From positions 1-64,000 of the IMG/VR virus record IMGVR_UViG_3300031857_000010: a DNA stretch of 64,000 nucleotides. One strand, given 5' to 3'. The DNA is from a virus. The notes below the pieces were generated by a model. The model saw nothing but the letters and a program-made list of their open reading frames with translations, was not told the origin of the DNA and ran no database searches. A program made the position numbers and the translations under genes. Shown one piece after another: positions 46,499 to 55,454 of this stretch; within the stretch, counting starts at the first letter, position 1; each line of letters starts with the position of its first letter.

Positions 46499-47596
46499 TT
46501 AATTAGATGTATATTCGAATAAATCACCGTAAATTTTTTTGACTTGAGTTATTACTTCTATTTTATCTTTTATTACTATTTTTAAACCTTTTTTTGCCAA
46601 TTCTACAGCGAATTTTAGTTGTTGAGATTCTTCGATTATAATAGAATCTTTTTTATAACTAACACCATCAATTTCTATAGTTTGTTTTTCATTTTTTCTA
46701 ATAAAATCTTCTATTTGATAATTTAAATGAATGTTGTTATATTGATCTGATGCTTTTGGTATTAAAGGATCAATGTTTATTTCTTCAGCAAAAATTCCCA
46801 ATGCTCTATTATCTCTTGGAAAACAAGGGCCACCAAACCCATAACCCCATTTCAGATATTTATTATTTATTCTCGAATCACAACCGATAGCATTGAGAAC
46901 ATTAAAATGAGAAATTTCTAATTTGTTACAAATATCGCCTATCATATTGGCAAAAGATATTTTTGTAGTTACAAAACAATTAATTGAAATTTTCGTTATT
47001 TCAGCTTCTGTTCTTGACATTTTACAAAAAACAGGTTGATTTTCTACTAAATTTTTATATACATTTTCAATCAGATTTCCAGATATTTCATCTGCTTGTC
47101 CTATTAAAACCATGTCTGGATATAATTGGTCCTTTATAATGCTACCCTGTGCTATGAATTCAGGATTATAAGATATTTTGTAATTATAAGAATCTAATTC
47201 TTCTTGGATTTTATCACAATAAGTTGGCATAGTAGTGCAACAAATTACTAAATCTTTTCTTTTTTGTTGTTTTCCTATTTTTTTTAATTTACTCACTAAA
47301 ATATCTATTTGTTCGTGATTGTATTTTCCGTTAGGAAGAGAGGGTGTTGCAACTACTACAAATATTATATCATTTTCTAATGCTAACTCTAGATTGTTAG
47401 ATGCATATAAATTTTCACATCTACTTAATAATAATTCAACATCTTTTTCAAGAGATTTCAATGTTTTATAATTTATAGAATTTATATAATTTTCATCAAT
47501 GTCAATTCCTGTAATTTGAAAACCTTTTTTTTCTAGATTAAGAGCAAAACACAAGCCTAATTTTCCTAATCCTATAACACTTATTTTTTTATTCAT
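46499..47596 (-). CDS. UDP-glucose/GDP-mannose dehydrogenase family protein
   Basis: This 365-residue protein has the family layout: ISVIGLGKLGLCFALNLEKK, TGIDIDENYIN, FVVVATPSLPNGKYNHEQID near 80-99, EFIAQGSIIKDQLYPD, and the catalytic-cysteine motif YGFGGPCFPRDNRAL near 255-269. These enzymes oxidise UDP-glucose, UDP-ManNAc or GDP-mannose to uronic acids with two NAD+. It is shorter at the C-terminus than typical members (about 400-440), so the last domain is reduced. With NadE close by, this may be the main NAD+ consumer of the cluster. Exact substrate unknown. Confidence 0.8.
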   Translation of the reverse strand: MNKKISVIGLGKLGLCFALNLEKKGFQITGIDIDENYINSINYKTLKSLEKDVELLLSRCENLYASNNLELALENDIIFVVVATPSLPNGKYNHEQIDILVSKLKKIGKQQKRKDLVICCTTMPTYCDKIQEELDSYNYKISYNPEFIAQGSIIKDQLYPDMVLIGQADEISGNLIENVYKNLVENQPVFCKMSRTEAEITKISINCFVTTKISFANMIGDICNKLEISHFNVLNAIGCDSRINNKYLKWGYGFGGPCFPRDNRALGIFAEEINIDPLIPKASDQYNNIHLNYQIEDFIRKNEKQTIEIDGVSYKKDSIIIEESQQLKFAVELAKKGLKIVIKDKIEVITQVKKIYGDLFEYTSN

Positions 47597-47625
47597 ATGT
47601 TGTAATGTTGATTTTATTAAATTTA

Positions 47626-48489
47626 TTACATTCCATGTAAATTTTCAAGACTTGGAAAGAAATTGTATTTAATTTTATTATTAATAATTAATATTCCAAA
47701 AACCATATTACTTGTTGACATAATTAATTCATCACACATTGTCAAATTATATACATCAGTAAAACAATTTACAATTTCTTCGTTGTAACAAAAATTCGGT
47801 TTATCTCTCCAGTCCATGTTACCTACCCCTCTTTGGTAATCATGATATATGATTTTATGTTTTGGTATATATAGTTCTATTTTTTCTATAAATTCTGAAA
47901 TATCACATGCAATATATATCTCGTCAAAATTATTATTTTCGAAGTAATCTCTTACGAATTTTGCATTCTCAGAATAAAAATTGGAATTTTCAACTCTTAG
48001 TTGAGGACCATTATGTTTTCCTATACAATAATGTTGTGGAGATCTTAGATGTACACCTAATATTTTTTTATTTGAATTATCAATTATTTTTTTTGAAGAA
48101 TCAATAAATGATTTTTTAAATTTCAAGTTTTTATTAAAAACTAAATTCCATTCATTTCTTAATATTTCAAAATCTTTTTCTCTATAAATTTCTGGTGTGG
48201 TATAAAAATAGCCATTATATTTATTGTAGAAGGGAATTTTATCTATAAAATTTTGATATTTTTCATTTAATCTATAATTTGAGTAATTAACCCAATTATT
48301 GGTATTTAAATTTATTTTTTCGTTGATGACAGGATTTGAATAATCAAAAACTAAATTAAGTAGGTCTATGTTATTAAAGTGCCAGTCAATAAAAACTTTT
48401 TCTCCAGTGTATTCTTGATAGCAATACCAATCTATAATTCTTAAAAAATTCGAGAAAATACCATTTTCATCTTTTTTTAAAACTATCAT
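47626..48489 (-). CDS. Putative fucosyltransferase-like (GT11/GT23-fold) protein
   Basis: A 287-residue protein. The segment KILGVHLRSPQHYCIG near 142-157 carries the HxR element that binds GDP-fucose in alpha-1,2, alpha-1,6 and O-fucosyltransferases. It is followed by FDEIYIACDISEFIEKIE and then MCDELIMSTSNMVFGI near 255-270, matching the usual ACD ... CDExxxSTSN pattern of this fold. Overall identity cannot be judged without a search. The GDP-fucose enzymes in the same operon make a fucosyl donor plausible. It is separated by 29 bases from the UDP-sugar dehydrogenase. Confidence 0.5.
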   Translation of the reverse strand: MIVLKKDENGIFSNFLRIIDWYCYQEYTGEKVFIDWHFNNIDLLNLVFDYSNPVINEKINLNTNNWVNYSNYRLNEKYQNFIDKIPFYNKYNGYFYTTPEIYREKDFEILRNEWNLVFNKNLKFKKSFIDSSKKIIDNSNKKILGVHLRSPQHYCIGKHNGPQLRVENSNFYSENAKFVRDYFENNNFDEIYIACDISEFIEKIELYIPKHKIIYHDYQRGVGNMDWRDKPNFCYNEEIVNCFTDVYNLTMCDELIMSTSNMVFGILIINNKIKYNFFPSLENLHGM

Positions 48490-48491
48490 AT

Positions 48492-49307
48492 TTATTTAGT
48501 TTTTATAATAATATTTTCATCGTTAAAATCTGAAAATATCTTACAGTGTGAAATATCTGCAAATTTATTTGACAGTTTTGAATTTTTACTGAAATCGTCA
48601 TGAACGCTGGATAAAAAATTATTAAAATCTAAATTACCCTCCTCTCCATATTTATGATCTTGATGTATAGAAAAAATTGTCTTAGTAACATCAATAGTAA
48701 ATTGATTATTAGATATTGCATTAGATACAAGCCAATTATCATATCTCATTCTTGCAATATAAAAATCAGGAATATTATCAAATGTTTTTTCACTACATAC
48801 GAAATAATCAATAGCACATGCTGGATTAAGAACACCATCATTTCTCAAATTAGAGATTAATTTTTTGCTCCAATCAGTATCTTCGAAATTTATAGGTTCA
48901 GGCGTTTTCCAACTGGTTCTTTGTCCTATAAAACAGAAATTTCTTGTATTAATTTGATCTATAATTTCGTTAATTGTTTTTGAAAAATCGTCAAATAATA
49001 TCATGTCAGCATTTATCTGACAAATAAAATCGTTTTCAGATTTTATTTCGCTGACTGCTTTCGAGTAAAGTGACCTAAAAGTAGGTATTTGTGTTGAAGG
49101 ACTTTTTTCAAAATCTTTGATTATCTTTATTTTGTTTTCATTATTTTTAAGTTTATTTATTTCATCTTCAATATTTTCTTGGGTCAAAATAAAAATTTCT
49201 TTGTCAATATTCTTTAACAATAGCCAACTTTGAATAGCGTTTAATTGTCTAAATTTGAATACTTCATTAAAAGGTTTTATAGTTGTAACAAATATTACTT
49301 TTTTCAT
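48492..49307 (-). CDS. GT-A-like glycosyltransferase
   Basis: This 271-residue protein starts MKKVIFVTTIKPFNEVFKFR, followed by AIQSWLLLKNIDKEIFILTQ. It carries DFICQINADMILFDDF near 91-106 (NADM at the place of the DxD motif) and a DYFVCSEKTFDNIPDFYIAR acceptor segment near 167-186, then DNWLVSNAI. This order is typical of a GT-A protein family of capsular loci whose donors are unknown. Spacer to the methyltransferase gene is 6 bases. Confidence 0.62.
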   Translation of the reverse strand: MKKVIFVTTIKPFNEVFKFRQLNAIQSWLLLKNIDKEIFILTQENIEDEINKLKNNENKIKIIKDFEKSPSTQIPTFRSLYSKAVSEIKSENDFICQINADMILFDDFSKTINEIIDQINTRNFCFIGQRTSWKTPEPINFEDTDWSKKLISNLRNDGVLNPACAIDYFVCSEKTFDNIPDFYIARMRYDNWLVSNAISNNQFTIDVTKTIFSIHQDHKYGEEGNLDFNNFLSSVHDDFSKNSKLSNKFADISHCKIFSDFNDENIIIKTK

Positions 49308-49313
49308 GCCAAT

Positions 49314-49937
49314 TTATTTTTTTTTATTTTTTGCAATCAAAAAACCATTCCTATCATTTTCATCTTCTGCAATTATTTCATAATCAATATTGTTTTTCAT
49401 AATTTTTGCAACTTCAATATTTTTCATCAAATTAGTATCGTCTAAAATAAAATATTTAGATCTAGATTCCAATTTTTTAAATTCTGCAAAACTGCTAAAT
49501 TCACCACCATCTAAAATTAAAACATCAATTTTATTAGGTAATTTGTCAATGATATTAGGTATTTTTTTATAATTTAAAATATCTTCTTTAAGCCATTTTT
49601 CTAAATGAAATCTAGCAATTTTATTAAAATATTCTGATCCAAGAGAATCTTCATTTAATAATTCATTTAATTCAATTATTCTGCCTAACAATAAATTGAA
49701 ATTATCAATTTTAGGAATATTTAATACAGCTTGATTGTACATGTCTTCATTAGATTCTATAGAGAAAACTTCATAATTTTCTTTAGATGAATCTATTATT
49801 GCATCATAAATACATTTTGTTGTCCCCAATCCATTCCAAGTGCCAATGTCAACTATGATTTTATTTTCATCAAGTTTGCAAATATTATATATTAATTCTC
49901 CTAATTTGCTACCTCTGTTAATTTGGCCTAATTGCAT
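49314..49937 (-). CDS. Class I SAM-dependent methyltransferase
   Basis: This 207-residue protein has the SAM loop IIVDIGTWNGLGTTKCIYDA near 25-43, VFSIESNEDMYNQAV near 58, and KIDVLILDGGEFSSFAEFKK near 137-155 with a following FILDDTNLMKN. It groups by layout with Methyltransf_24-type enzymes seen elsewhere in the cluster. It is preceded by 41 bases of A/T and followed after 6 bases by the GT-A-like gene. Probably methylates a sugar; substrate unknown. Confidence 0.7.
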   Translation of the reverse strand: MQLGQINRGSKLGELIYNICKLDENKIIVDIGTWNGLGTTKCIYDAIIDSSKENYEVFSIESNEDMYNQAVLNIPKIDNFNLLLGRIIELNELLNEDSLGSEYFNKIARFHLEKWLKEDILNYKKIPNIIDKLPNKIDVLILDGGEFSSFAEFKKLESRSKYFILDDTNLMKNIEVAKIMKNNIDYEIIAEDENDRNGFLIAKNKKK

Positions 49938-49978
49938 ATATTATAAAATTTTTTTTGTAATATTAATTAATTAAACAA

Positions 49979-50800
49979 TTATAGTAAATATTTGTCTTGT
50001 ATAATTTTAGGATGTTCTCCTATAAATTTTATATTGTGACAACCAAATGGTTTATAATTTTTATCTTTATCAAATTTGTTCCATTCCTCTAAACATTTTT
50101 CGTTTTTATAAAAAGAAGCTTTGAATTTAACTTGATTTAATTCTACGTAACTATAATGATATAATTTGATTCCTAATGCGAGTGTTTGGTCTCTAGTAAG
50201 TACTTTTCCTGTATTGCATACTGTATTATCACATACATAGTTAGGTGGTTCATGCGATATCCAATATGATTTACCCGGTACATTTCTGAATATTCTCATC
50301 CATGGTATTTGATTTGCCCATTTACTGTCAGTTTCATTTATACAATAATCATAACCGCCAAAAAAATGATTTGCATAAAAATGCACAGCATCAATTTTCT
50401 TTTTCTCTAATATTAATAATAAAGACTCTATGTCTTCATGATGATAAAATTCATCTGAATCTAATTGCCAAATATAATCTCCGGTTGCAATTTTTGCATA
50501 TTCATTACACATTTGAGTTTTACCATCCCAAAACCCTTTGGATTCAATTAGTTTTATTTTATTTTGAGGATCAGGAAAAGATTTTATAATATCTAAAGTT
50601 CCATCATTTGATTTTCCATCATTTGTGAATTTACTTGTATCCCCATCAAAATAATGATTTACTGCTTTTGTAGCTCCCTCTACTATTATAATTTCGTGTG
50701 CAAAGTCATAAATATTTTTAATGCAATTGTATAACATACCGTCTGGTAAGTTTTTTTCTGCATTAAAAACTATCATTCCAAAAGTAATTTTTATGCTCAT
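49979..50800 (-). CDS. GT2-family glycosyltransferase
   Basis: This 273-residue protein has an N-terminal GT2 core: ITFGMIVFNAEKNLPDGMLY, EIIIVEGATKAVNHYFDGDT, DGTLDIIKSFPDPQNKIKLI, and DYIWQLDSDEFYHHEDIESL near 108-127, with LDSDE as the metal-binding DxD. It is the classic single-domain form. It overlaps the upstream SDR-like gene by 4 bases. Nothing indicates the donor. Confidence 0.78.
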   Translation of the reverse strand: MSIKITFGMIVFNAEKNLPDGMLYNCIKNIYDFAHEIIIVEGATKAVNHYFDGDTSKFTNDGKSNDGTLDIIKSFPDPQNKIKLIESKGFWDGKTQMCNEYAKIATGDYIWQLDSDEFYHHEDIESLLLILEKKKIDAVHFYANHFFGGYDYCINETDSKWANQIPWMRIFRNVPGKSYWISHEPPNYVCDNTVCNTGKVLTRDQTLALGIKLYHYSYVELNQVKFKASFYKNEKCLEEWNKFDKDKNYKPFGCHNIKFIGEHPKIIQDKYLL

Positions 50801-51582
50801 AATTTTGATTCTATATCTTCTATTGTATAGTTTAATAATTCTTTATATGTAAACAAACATTTATCACTTTTAAGATAATATTCATTGTTTTTTTCATATT
50901 CATTGAATCTGTCAAAATTTTCTGTTATATAATTATCATATCTTAAATTAAAGTGATGATACAAATCTTTTATAAAATCATTGACAAAAATCATTCTGCC
51001 AGAACCTATGAGTTGATGCTTTTCCGCTATTAAAGAAGTTTTTACAACTAATTTAGGATGTATTATATCTCTATAAAAATATGTGTTTCCTATTTGTGTT
51101 GGTTGTTTATTGATAATTGAATTAAATATTTTACCAAATAAAAAATTTTCATTTCTATAAATCGAGTTGAAATTAAATGGAAACATTATTAAAACATTTC
51201 TATAAATTTCATTATTTTTTAAAATATAGTCAGTGATTTTAAATTTAGATGATAGATAACTAGTATTAAAGAATTTTATTTCTTTTTTCAAGTCTACGGG
51301 TCCTGAATATTGGTTCCATAATTCACATGTTGAATAAATTATTACTTTATTTGCCCTATCTTTAAAAAAATCTATAATTTTTAAAGTTAAAAAAAAATTA
51401 ATGTCATCATATGTATTTTTATCTTCTAAAAACTTTCTTGATTCCCCAAAACATAAAAAAACTTTATCATAATTTTCATTTAAAGAATTGTAATTTATAT
51501 TTCTAGATGAAATAAAATCGAAGTTTTCTTTTGGAAAATAATGTGATAATTGTGAAGTATTGCCAATAACTAAATTTCTCAT
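50797..51582 (-). CDS. Degenerate SDR-like sugar-nucleotide enzyme
   Basis: This 261-residue protein looks like a shortened SDR. The usual Rossmann glycine motif is reduced to LVIGNTSQLSHYFP; IIYSTCELWNQYSG near 102-115 and a YLSSKFK (YxxxK) near 131-137 are present, and VLIMFPFNFNSIYRNENFLF resembles the substrate loop of epimerases. The altered cofactor motif suggests a changed cofactor or loss of activity. It lies in the middle of GT genes, 4 bases from both neighbours. Confidence 0.55.
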   Translation of the reverse strand: MRNLVIGNTSQLSHYFPKENFDFISSRNINYNSLNENYDKVFLCFGESRKFLEDKNTYDDINFFLTLKIIDFFKDRANKVIIYSTCELWNQYSGPVDLKKEIKFFNTSYLSSKFKITDYILKNNEIYRNVLIMFPFNFNSIYRNENFLFGKIFNSIINKQPTQIGNTYFYRDIIHPKLVVKTSLIAEKHQLIGSGRMIFVNDFIKDLYHHFNLRYDNYITENFDRFNEYEKNNEYYLKSDKCLFTYKELLNYTIEDIESKL

Positions 51583-51586
51583 ACTC

Positions 51587-52654
51587 TTATTTATTGGATA
51601 ATCTATTTAATAGATCTTTCCATTTATCTAAAATAAGATTTTTTCTTTTTAAATTAAACTCTTCCATTTTATTACTGATTGAATCAAGATCTGTATTTTT
51701 TATTTTATATTTTAAATCGTCAAATGAATCAAAATAAGTTATGTATGGCATCCATTCTTGATTATAAAAATCAGACAACTCGATCCATCTTCTAATATTT
51801 TCAGTATTATTATAGTCATTTGGATCATCATTTTTTTTGTTATTAAACAAAATGGATCCGGAAGGCAAATTGAATACTTGATTCCAAGTTAATTCAGATA
51901 AAACACCATTGTTTTTATGTTCTTTAAACAGCTCTAACATAAAATTTATGCTAGGTACAAATAATGGTATATTTGCAGTATAATGTTCAAATATTGACAT
52001 TATAGAACAGTTATATGGTATCAGAACTATTCCTTTAAAGTTTGCTAAATCTTGCCAATCATATTTGCCTAAAAGTTTTTTATTAAAAAATTCAGAACCC
52101 AAATTTATATCTAATTTGCTCGAATAGAGGAATTTTTTATTTATGGGATCGTATTTGCTTTTAGTGTATTCACAAATATTTGGTATATAATTACAATCTT
52201 TTTCGACAAAATATTCAAAATATTTTTTATCATATAAAGAATTAGATACTGGAAAAATAATATTTTTATCTATATTTTTTCTTAGAAAGTTATTAAACTT
52301 AATCCAATTGTTTTGATTATTGTGAAAAGGAACTTCATATCTTATTGGAATTTGTATTATGATAGGTTTTTCAAATTTTTCAAATAACATTGAAAAAGAT
52401 GGTGGATATGTCAATACAAAACCATCATATTCACTTAATTCTTCTTTGTAAGTATTATAAAAATCATCTGCTAATTTTTGATCCAAATTCCACCAATTAT
52501 TTGAGTTAATAACTTCTATTTGATCGGGGTTTTTACCGAAAATCCAGTTGTGTCCAGAAATTGATTTACTATCAATTGAGTGTCCTAAATCTTCAAATAT
52601 TTTTTTTAAATCTGCTATAACAGATATGTGGCAGTCTAAATTGAAAAATTTCAT
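51587..52654 (-). CDS. Putative GT-B-like protein of sugar cluster II
   Basis: A 355-residue protein that begins MKFFNLDCHISVIADLKKIF. Segments GFVLTYPPSFSMLFEKFEKP near 93-112 and LLGKYDWQDLANFKGIVLIP near 195-215 followed by SIFEHYTANIPLFVPSINFM resemble the donor half of GT-B enzymes (EHYTAN... in place of E-x7-E). No catalytic residue can be assigned. It overlaps the upstream gene by 4 bases and is followed 4 bases on by the SDR-like gene. Function tentative. Confidence 0.5.
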   Translation of the reverse strand: MKFFNLDCHISVIADLKKIFEDLGHSIDSKSISGHNWIFGKNPDQIEVINSNNWWNLDQKLADDFYNTYKEELSEYDGFVLTYPPSFSMLFEKFEKPIIIQIPIRYEVPFHNNQNNWIKFNNFLRKNIDKNIIFPVSNSLYDKKYFEYFVEKDCNYIPNICEYTKSKYDPINKKFLYSSKLDINLGSEFFNKKLLGKYDWQDLANFKGIVLIPYNCSIMSIFEHYTANIPLFVPSINFMLELFKEHKNNGVLSELTWNQVFNLPSGSILFNNKKNDDPNDYNNTENIRRWIELSDFYNQEWMPYITYFDSFDDLKYKIKNTDLDSISNKMEEFNLKRKNLILDKWKDLLNRLSNK

Positions 52655-53340
52655 AATTGATTTGTTTGTTTTAAATAATTCTTTAGCAATTCAGTGTGTT
52701 CGGGTACATTGTTGTTTTTTTCATCAAATACTTCTCCAACAAATTCTAATTCTTTCCTTGGTGTAGGAAAAGGAAGATTGCATGGAAAATTAAATATTTC
52801 ATCGTGACATATATGACTTTTAAAATATTTTCTATATAAATCAGTCAAAAAAATTTGATCATCCATGTACTTGAAATCTGGTTTTATTTCTAAGAATTTA
52901 ATTATTGCATCCTTCATATTAAAATCAAATGAGTTCAATAATCCCCATGTTCCTCCTAAAATTTGAATTCCATGACTTGGATGATCTCTCATTATATGTA
53001 ATTTTTTATCTGTTTCTATCCATTCGTCTACAGCATATTTTTCTCTGAAGTTTAGTCTTGAATCAGTGTCTCTAACAATAAATCTTTCAACACTTTTATC
53101 ATCATATACTAGAAATCTCCAAAACATTCCATGATTGTCCATTCCTGAATTTGTCATATCTACAAGTTCAATCTTTAAATCTCTTAACTCGTCAATATAT
53201 TTTTCTGGAACTGAATTGTCATAATATATTCGACAGATCCAATCTGGATATATAAGTGGTTGCAATTTGACATTTTCGATTGCCCCAATACAATATTTCG
53301 GATTTTCTCCGTACAAACTGAAACTTATAATTTTTTTCAT
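52651..53340 (-). CDS. GT-A-like glycosyltransferase
   Basis: This 229-residue protein begins MKKIISFSLYGENPKYCIGA. It continues DWICRIYYDNSVPEKYIDEL and MFWRFLVYDDKSVERFIVRD followed by TDSRLNFREKYAVDEW, with RDTDSR as the metal-binding DxD near residue 96. The IQILGGTWGLL and YMDDQIFL elements are the usual acceptor side. I take the ATG at 53340 as start because it avoids overlap with the stop at 53342; a start at 53358 is possible. The pattern is common in capsule and LPS loci. Confidence 0.7.
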   Translation of the reverse strand: MKKIISFSLYGENPKYCIGAIENVKLQPLIYPDWICRIYYDNSVPEKYIDELRDLKIELVDMTNSGMDNHGMFWRFLVYDDKSVERFIVRDTDSRLNFREKYAVDEWIETDKKLHIMRDHPSHGIQILGGTWGLLNSFDFNMKDAIIKFLEIKPDFKYMDDQIFLTDLYRKYFKSHICHDEIFNFPCNLPFPTPRKELEFVGEVFDEKNNNVPEHTELLKNYLKQTNQL

Positions 53341-53341
53341 T

Positions 53342-54172
53342 TTACCAATAGCAGCCACCCTCTACCATTTTAAATTTTTCTGGAATTTCTATATCAAAAG
53401 GTCTTCTCCAATGTTCATTATAGAATTTATTGATATTTTTATTTTCGTCCCATCTTTTTCCTTTTATTCCAAATAATATTTGAGTCGCACCACCAACATA
53501 AATTCCAGATTTTTTCATTTCATTTTTTATGAAATTTAATAATGGTAGCCCATATGAACCACAACCAAGTAAGGCTATATCGAAATTTAATTCTGAAATT
53601 TCTTTCTTCATTATTTCGAGAGATTCTTTCCAGCTTGAATGAGGCCCTTCAGCACCAACAGATTGTACTGAAGTATAATTTATAAGATTAAATTTAGGTA
53701 ACATTTTTCCATCTGGCCAAATTTTTTCTCTTTTTTTATATTGATATCTTATTGATTGACTAAATGGATTTATAATTAATACATTCTTACCTTCTAGTTC
53801 TTGACTCCATGGATCATCAAAGTAATAAGGCTCAACTATTTTGAATCCTACTTTTGTTGAATTAGGAGAAAGTTTTTCGAATATTTTATGTTGTATATTA
53901 TCTATCATACTTCCATTCCATACCACTTGTAGATCTCCACAAGCTATTCCCTTTGAGTATTCTTCGAAAAAATCTTCTATTTTACCCCCATAAAATCCTG
54001 CTTGAATTGAAAGATAATATAATTGTTCATCTGTCACTTTTAAACCAGATAAAATTTGATTAGTCACAATTGTTTCAAAACCTGTTGCTATTCTCGAAAC
54101 TGCAAAAAGTTTATTGTTCTTAATATTTTGTTTAATTATTTCGTTCCCTTCTATTTCAGTTATCATGATCAA
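53342..54172 (-). CDS. GT-D-like (GGATQ family) polysaccharide-locus protein
   Basis: This 276-residue protein carries IALLGCGSYGLPLLNFIKNE followed by YVGGATQILFGIKGKRWDEN near 225-260, a combination I recognise from uncharacterised proteins in bacterial polysaccharide loci. The N-terminal half has AVSRIATGFETIVTNQIL and GKNVLIINPFSQSIRYQYKK near 135. The pattern is similar to the GT-D (DUF1792-type) fold, but the catalytic DxE is not obvious here. It ends 2 bases before the GT-A gene and overlaps the FkbM gene by 4. Confidence 0.55.
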   Translation of the reverse strand: MIMITEIEGNEIIKQNIKNNKLFAVSRIATGFETIVTNQILSGLKVTDEQLYYLSIQAGFYGGKIEDFFEEYSKGIACGDLQVVWNGSMIDNIQHKIFEKLSPNSTKVGFKIVEPYYFDDPWSQELEGKNVLIINPFSQSIRYQYKKREKIWPDGKMLPKFNLINYTSVQSVGAEGPHSSWKESLEIMKKEISELNFDIALLGCGSYGLPLLNFIKNEMKKSGIYVGGATQILFGIKGKRWDENKNINKFYNEHWRRPFDIEIPEKFKMVEGGCYW

Positions 54173-54792
54173 ATTATTTTTTTATTAATACAAAAGCATT
54201 GATATGGTTTTTGACTATCGTAACTTACTTTTTTCATATTTTCTAAATCAATACAAGTTAATTCATATTTTTTTATAATTAAATCTTTTATAATGTCCCA
54301 ATCTTGTTGTAAATGACATTCAACCAAGATATATTTTGTTTTATAGATTATTTTTTCTAATCCCTCAAGAACAAATTTTTCTGCTCCTTCAACATCAATT
54401 TTAATTAGTTTAATAGATTCTTCATTCGAAAAAAAAGTATCGAGCCTTATTGATTCAACTTTTCCAGCTATTGGGTTTTCTACAAAATTCATGTCATGTC
54501 CAATTATATTATTTGTCCACGCATCTTTGCCTTTATAATAATTTATGATAGAATTTTCATTAGACACTGCTTTATTGTGTATGATTACATTTTGATTATT
54601 TTCAAATCTATTCAATAAAACTTTTGTTGTATCAGGGTCTAATTCAAAAGAATAAATTTTTCCTGTATTTTCTAGATTTTTCAAAAAAAATTCAGTGTAA
54701 TCTCCATAATTAGCACCTACATCAATTATAATATCACCTTTTTCGATGAATGATTTTAGAAATTCAAAATTTCTTATGTCGTTGTGGTCCAT
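54169..54792 (-). CDS. FkbM-family methyltransferase
   Basis: This 207-residue protein has the FkbM signature in order: GDIIIDVGANYGDYTEFFLK near 18-37, IYSFELDPDTTKVLLNRFEN near 47-66, and LIKIDVEGAEKFVLEGLEKI near 127-146. It is the cleanest of the FkbM-type enzymes in the window, with DVGANxG and DVEGAE intact. These enzymes O-methylate sugars. It overlaps the upstream GT by 19 bases and the downstream gene by 4 bases, so it is tightly coupled. Confidence 0.82.
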   Translation of the reverse strand: MDHNDIRNFEFLKSFIEKGDIIIDVGANYGDYTEFFLKNLENTGKIYSFELDPDTTKVLLNRFENNQNVIIHNKAVSNENSIINYYKGKDAWTNNIIGHDMNFVENPIAGKVESIRLDTFFSNEESIKLIKIDVEGAEKFVLEGLEKIIYKTKYILVECHLQQDWDIIKDLIIKKYELTCIDLENMKKVSYDSQKPYQCFCINKKII

Positions 54793-55454
54793 TGTATAAA
54801 AAAATTTTCTTTTTTTCTTTTTTCGTAATTTAATTTATCAATATTGTTAAATGAATCATTTTTAATTTGTAGTGGATCCCATATTTCGCCTAACCAAACT
54901 GGATGTTCGTGCTTAATAATAACATGAGGTATATATTTTACTTTTTTCAGAATTTTGGATATATCTGTAAATTCAGTATCACACCAAAGAGATATATAGG
55001 TTGGGTTGTAGATGTAATTAAATCTTTTATAATATTTTTTCCCTAAAATACAAAGTGTATTAAGATTGTTTCCTTGATATCCGTCATTGAACCAAAGAAC
55101 ACCGTCAGTATCTGGAAAAAACTTGTTAAAGCTTTGTCTAATTATTGTATCATATCCTTTTTCTTGAGGTATCATATCATCTGAAGCTAGTAGAATAATG
55201 TCATAATCCTCATCATTCATATCAGCATTAATAGCTTCAACTTTATTTTTGTTATTCCCAAAGAAAAATTCTAAATTTTTATACTCTTTAAATTTATTAA
55301 TAACATTGTCACAATTCATGGATAAATCATCAGAATCACAACTTATTATGAAACGGGTTTTTGACAATTCATCTAGCAATTCATAATATTTATCTAAAAC
55401 TGAAAAAAACTTATCCGGTCTTGATCTTGTTGGAAATTTAATTAATAAATTCAT
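54774..55454 (-). CDS. GT-A-like glycosyltransferase
   Basis: This 226-residue protein begins MNLLIKFPTRSRPDKFFSVL. SCDSDDLSMNCDNVI near 38-52, VEAINADMNDEDYDIILLAS near 72-91 and DDMIPQEKGYDTIIRQSFNK near 92-111 give the acid pair (ASDDM) of a GT2-like active site. VLWFNDGYQGNNLNTLCILG is the usual acceptor side. It overlaps both neighbours (17 and 19 bases), consistent with a single operon. Confidence 0.7.
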   Translation of the reverse strand: MNLLIKFPTRSRPDKFFSVLDKYYELLDELSKTRFIISCDSDDLSMNCDNVINKFKEYKNLEFFFGNNKNKVEAINADMNDEDYDIILLASDDMIPQEKGYDTIIRQSFNKFFPDTDGVLWFNDGYQGNNLNTLCILGKKYYKRFNYIYNPTYISLWCDTEFTDISKILKKVKYIPHVIIKHEHPVWLGEIWDPLQIKNDSFNNIDKLNYEKRKKENFFIQWTTTT

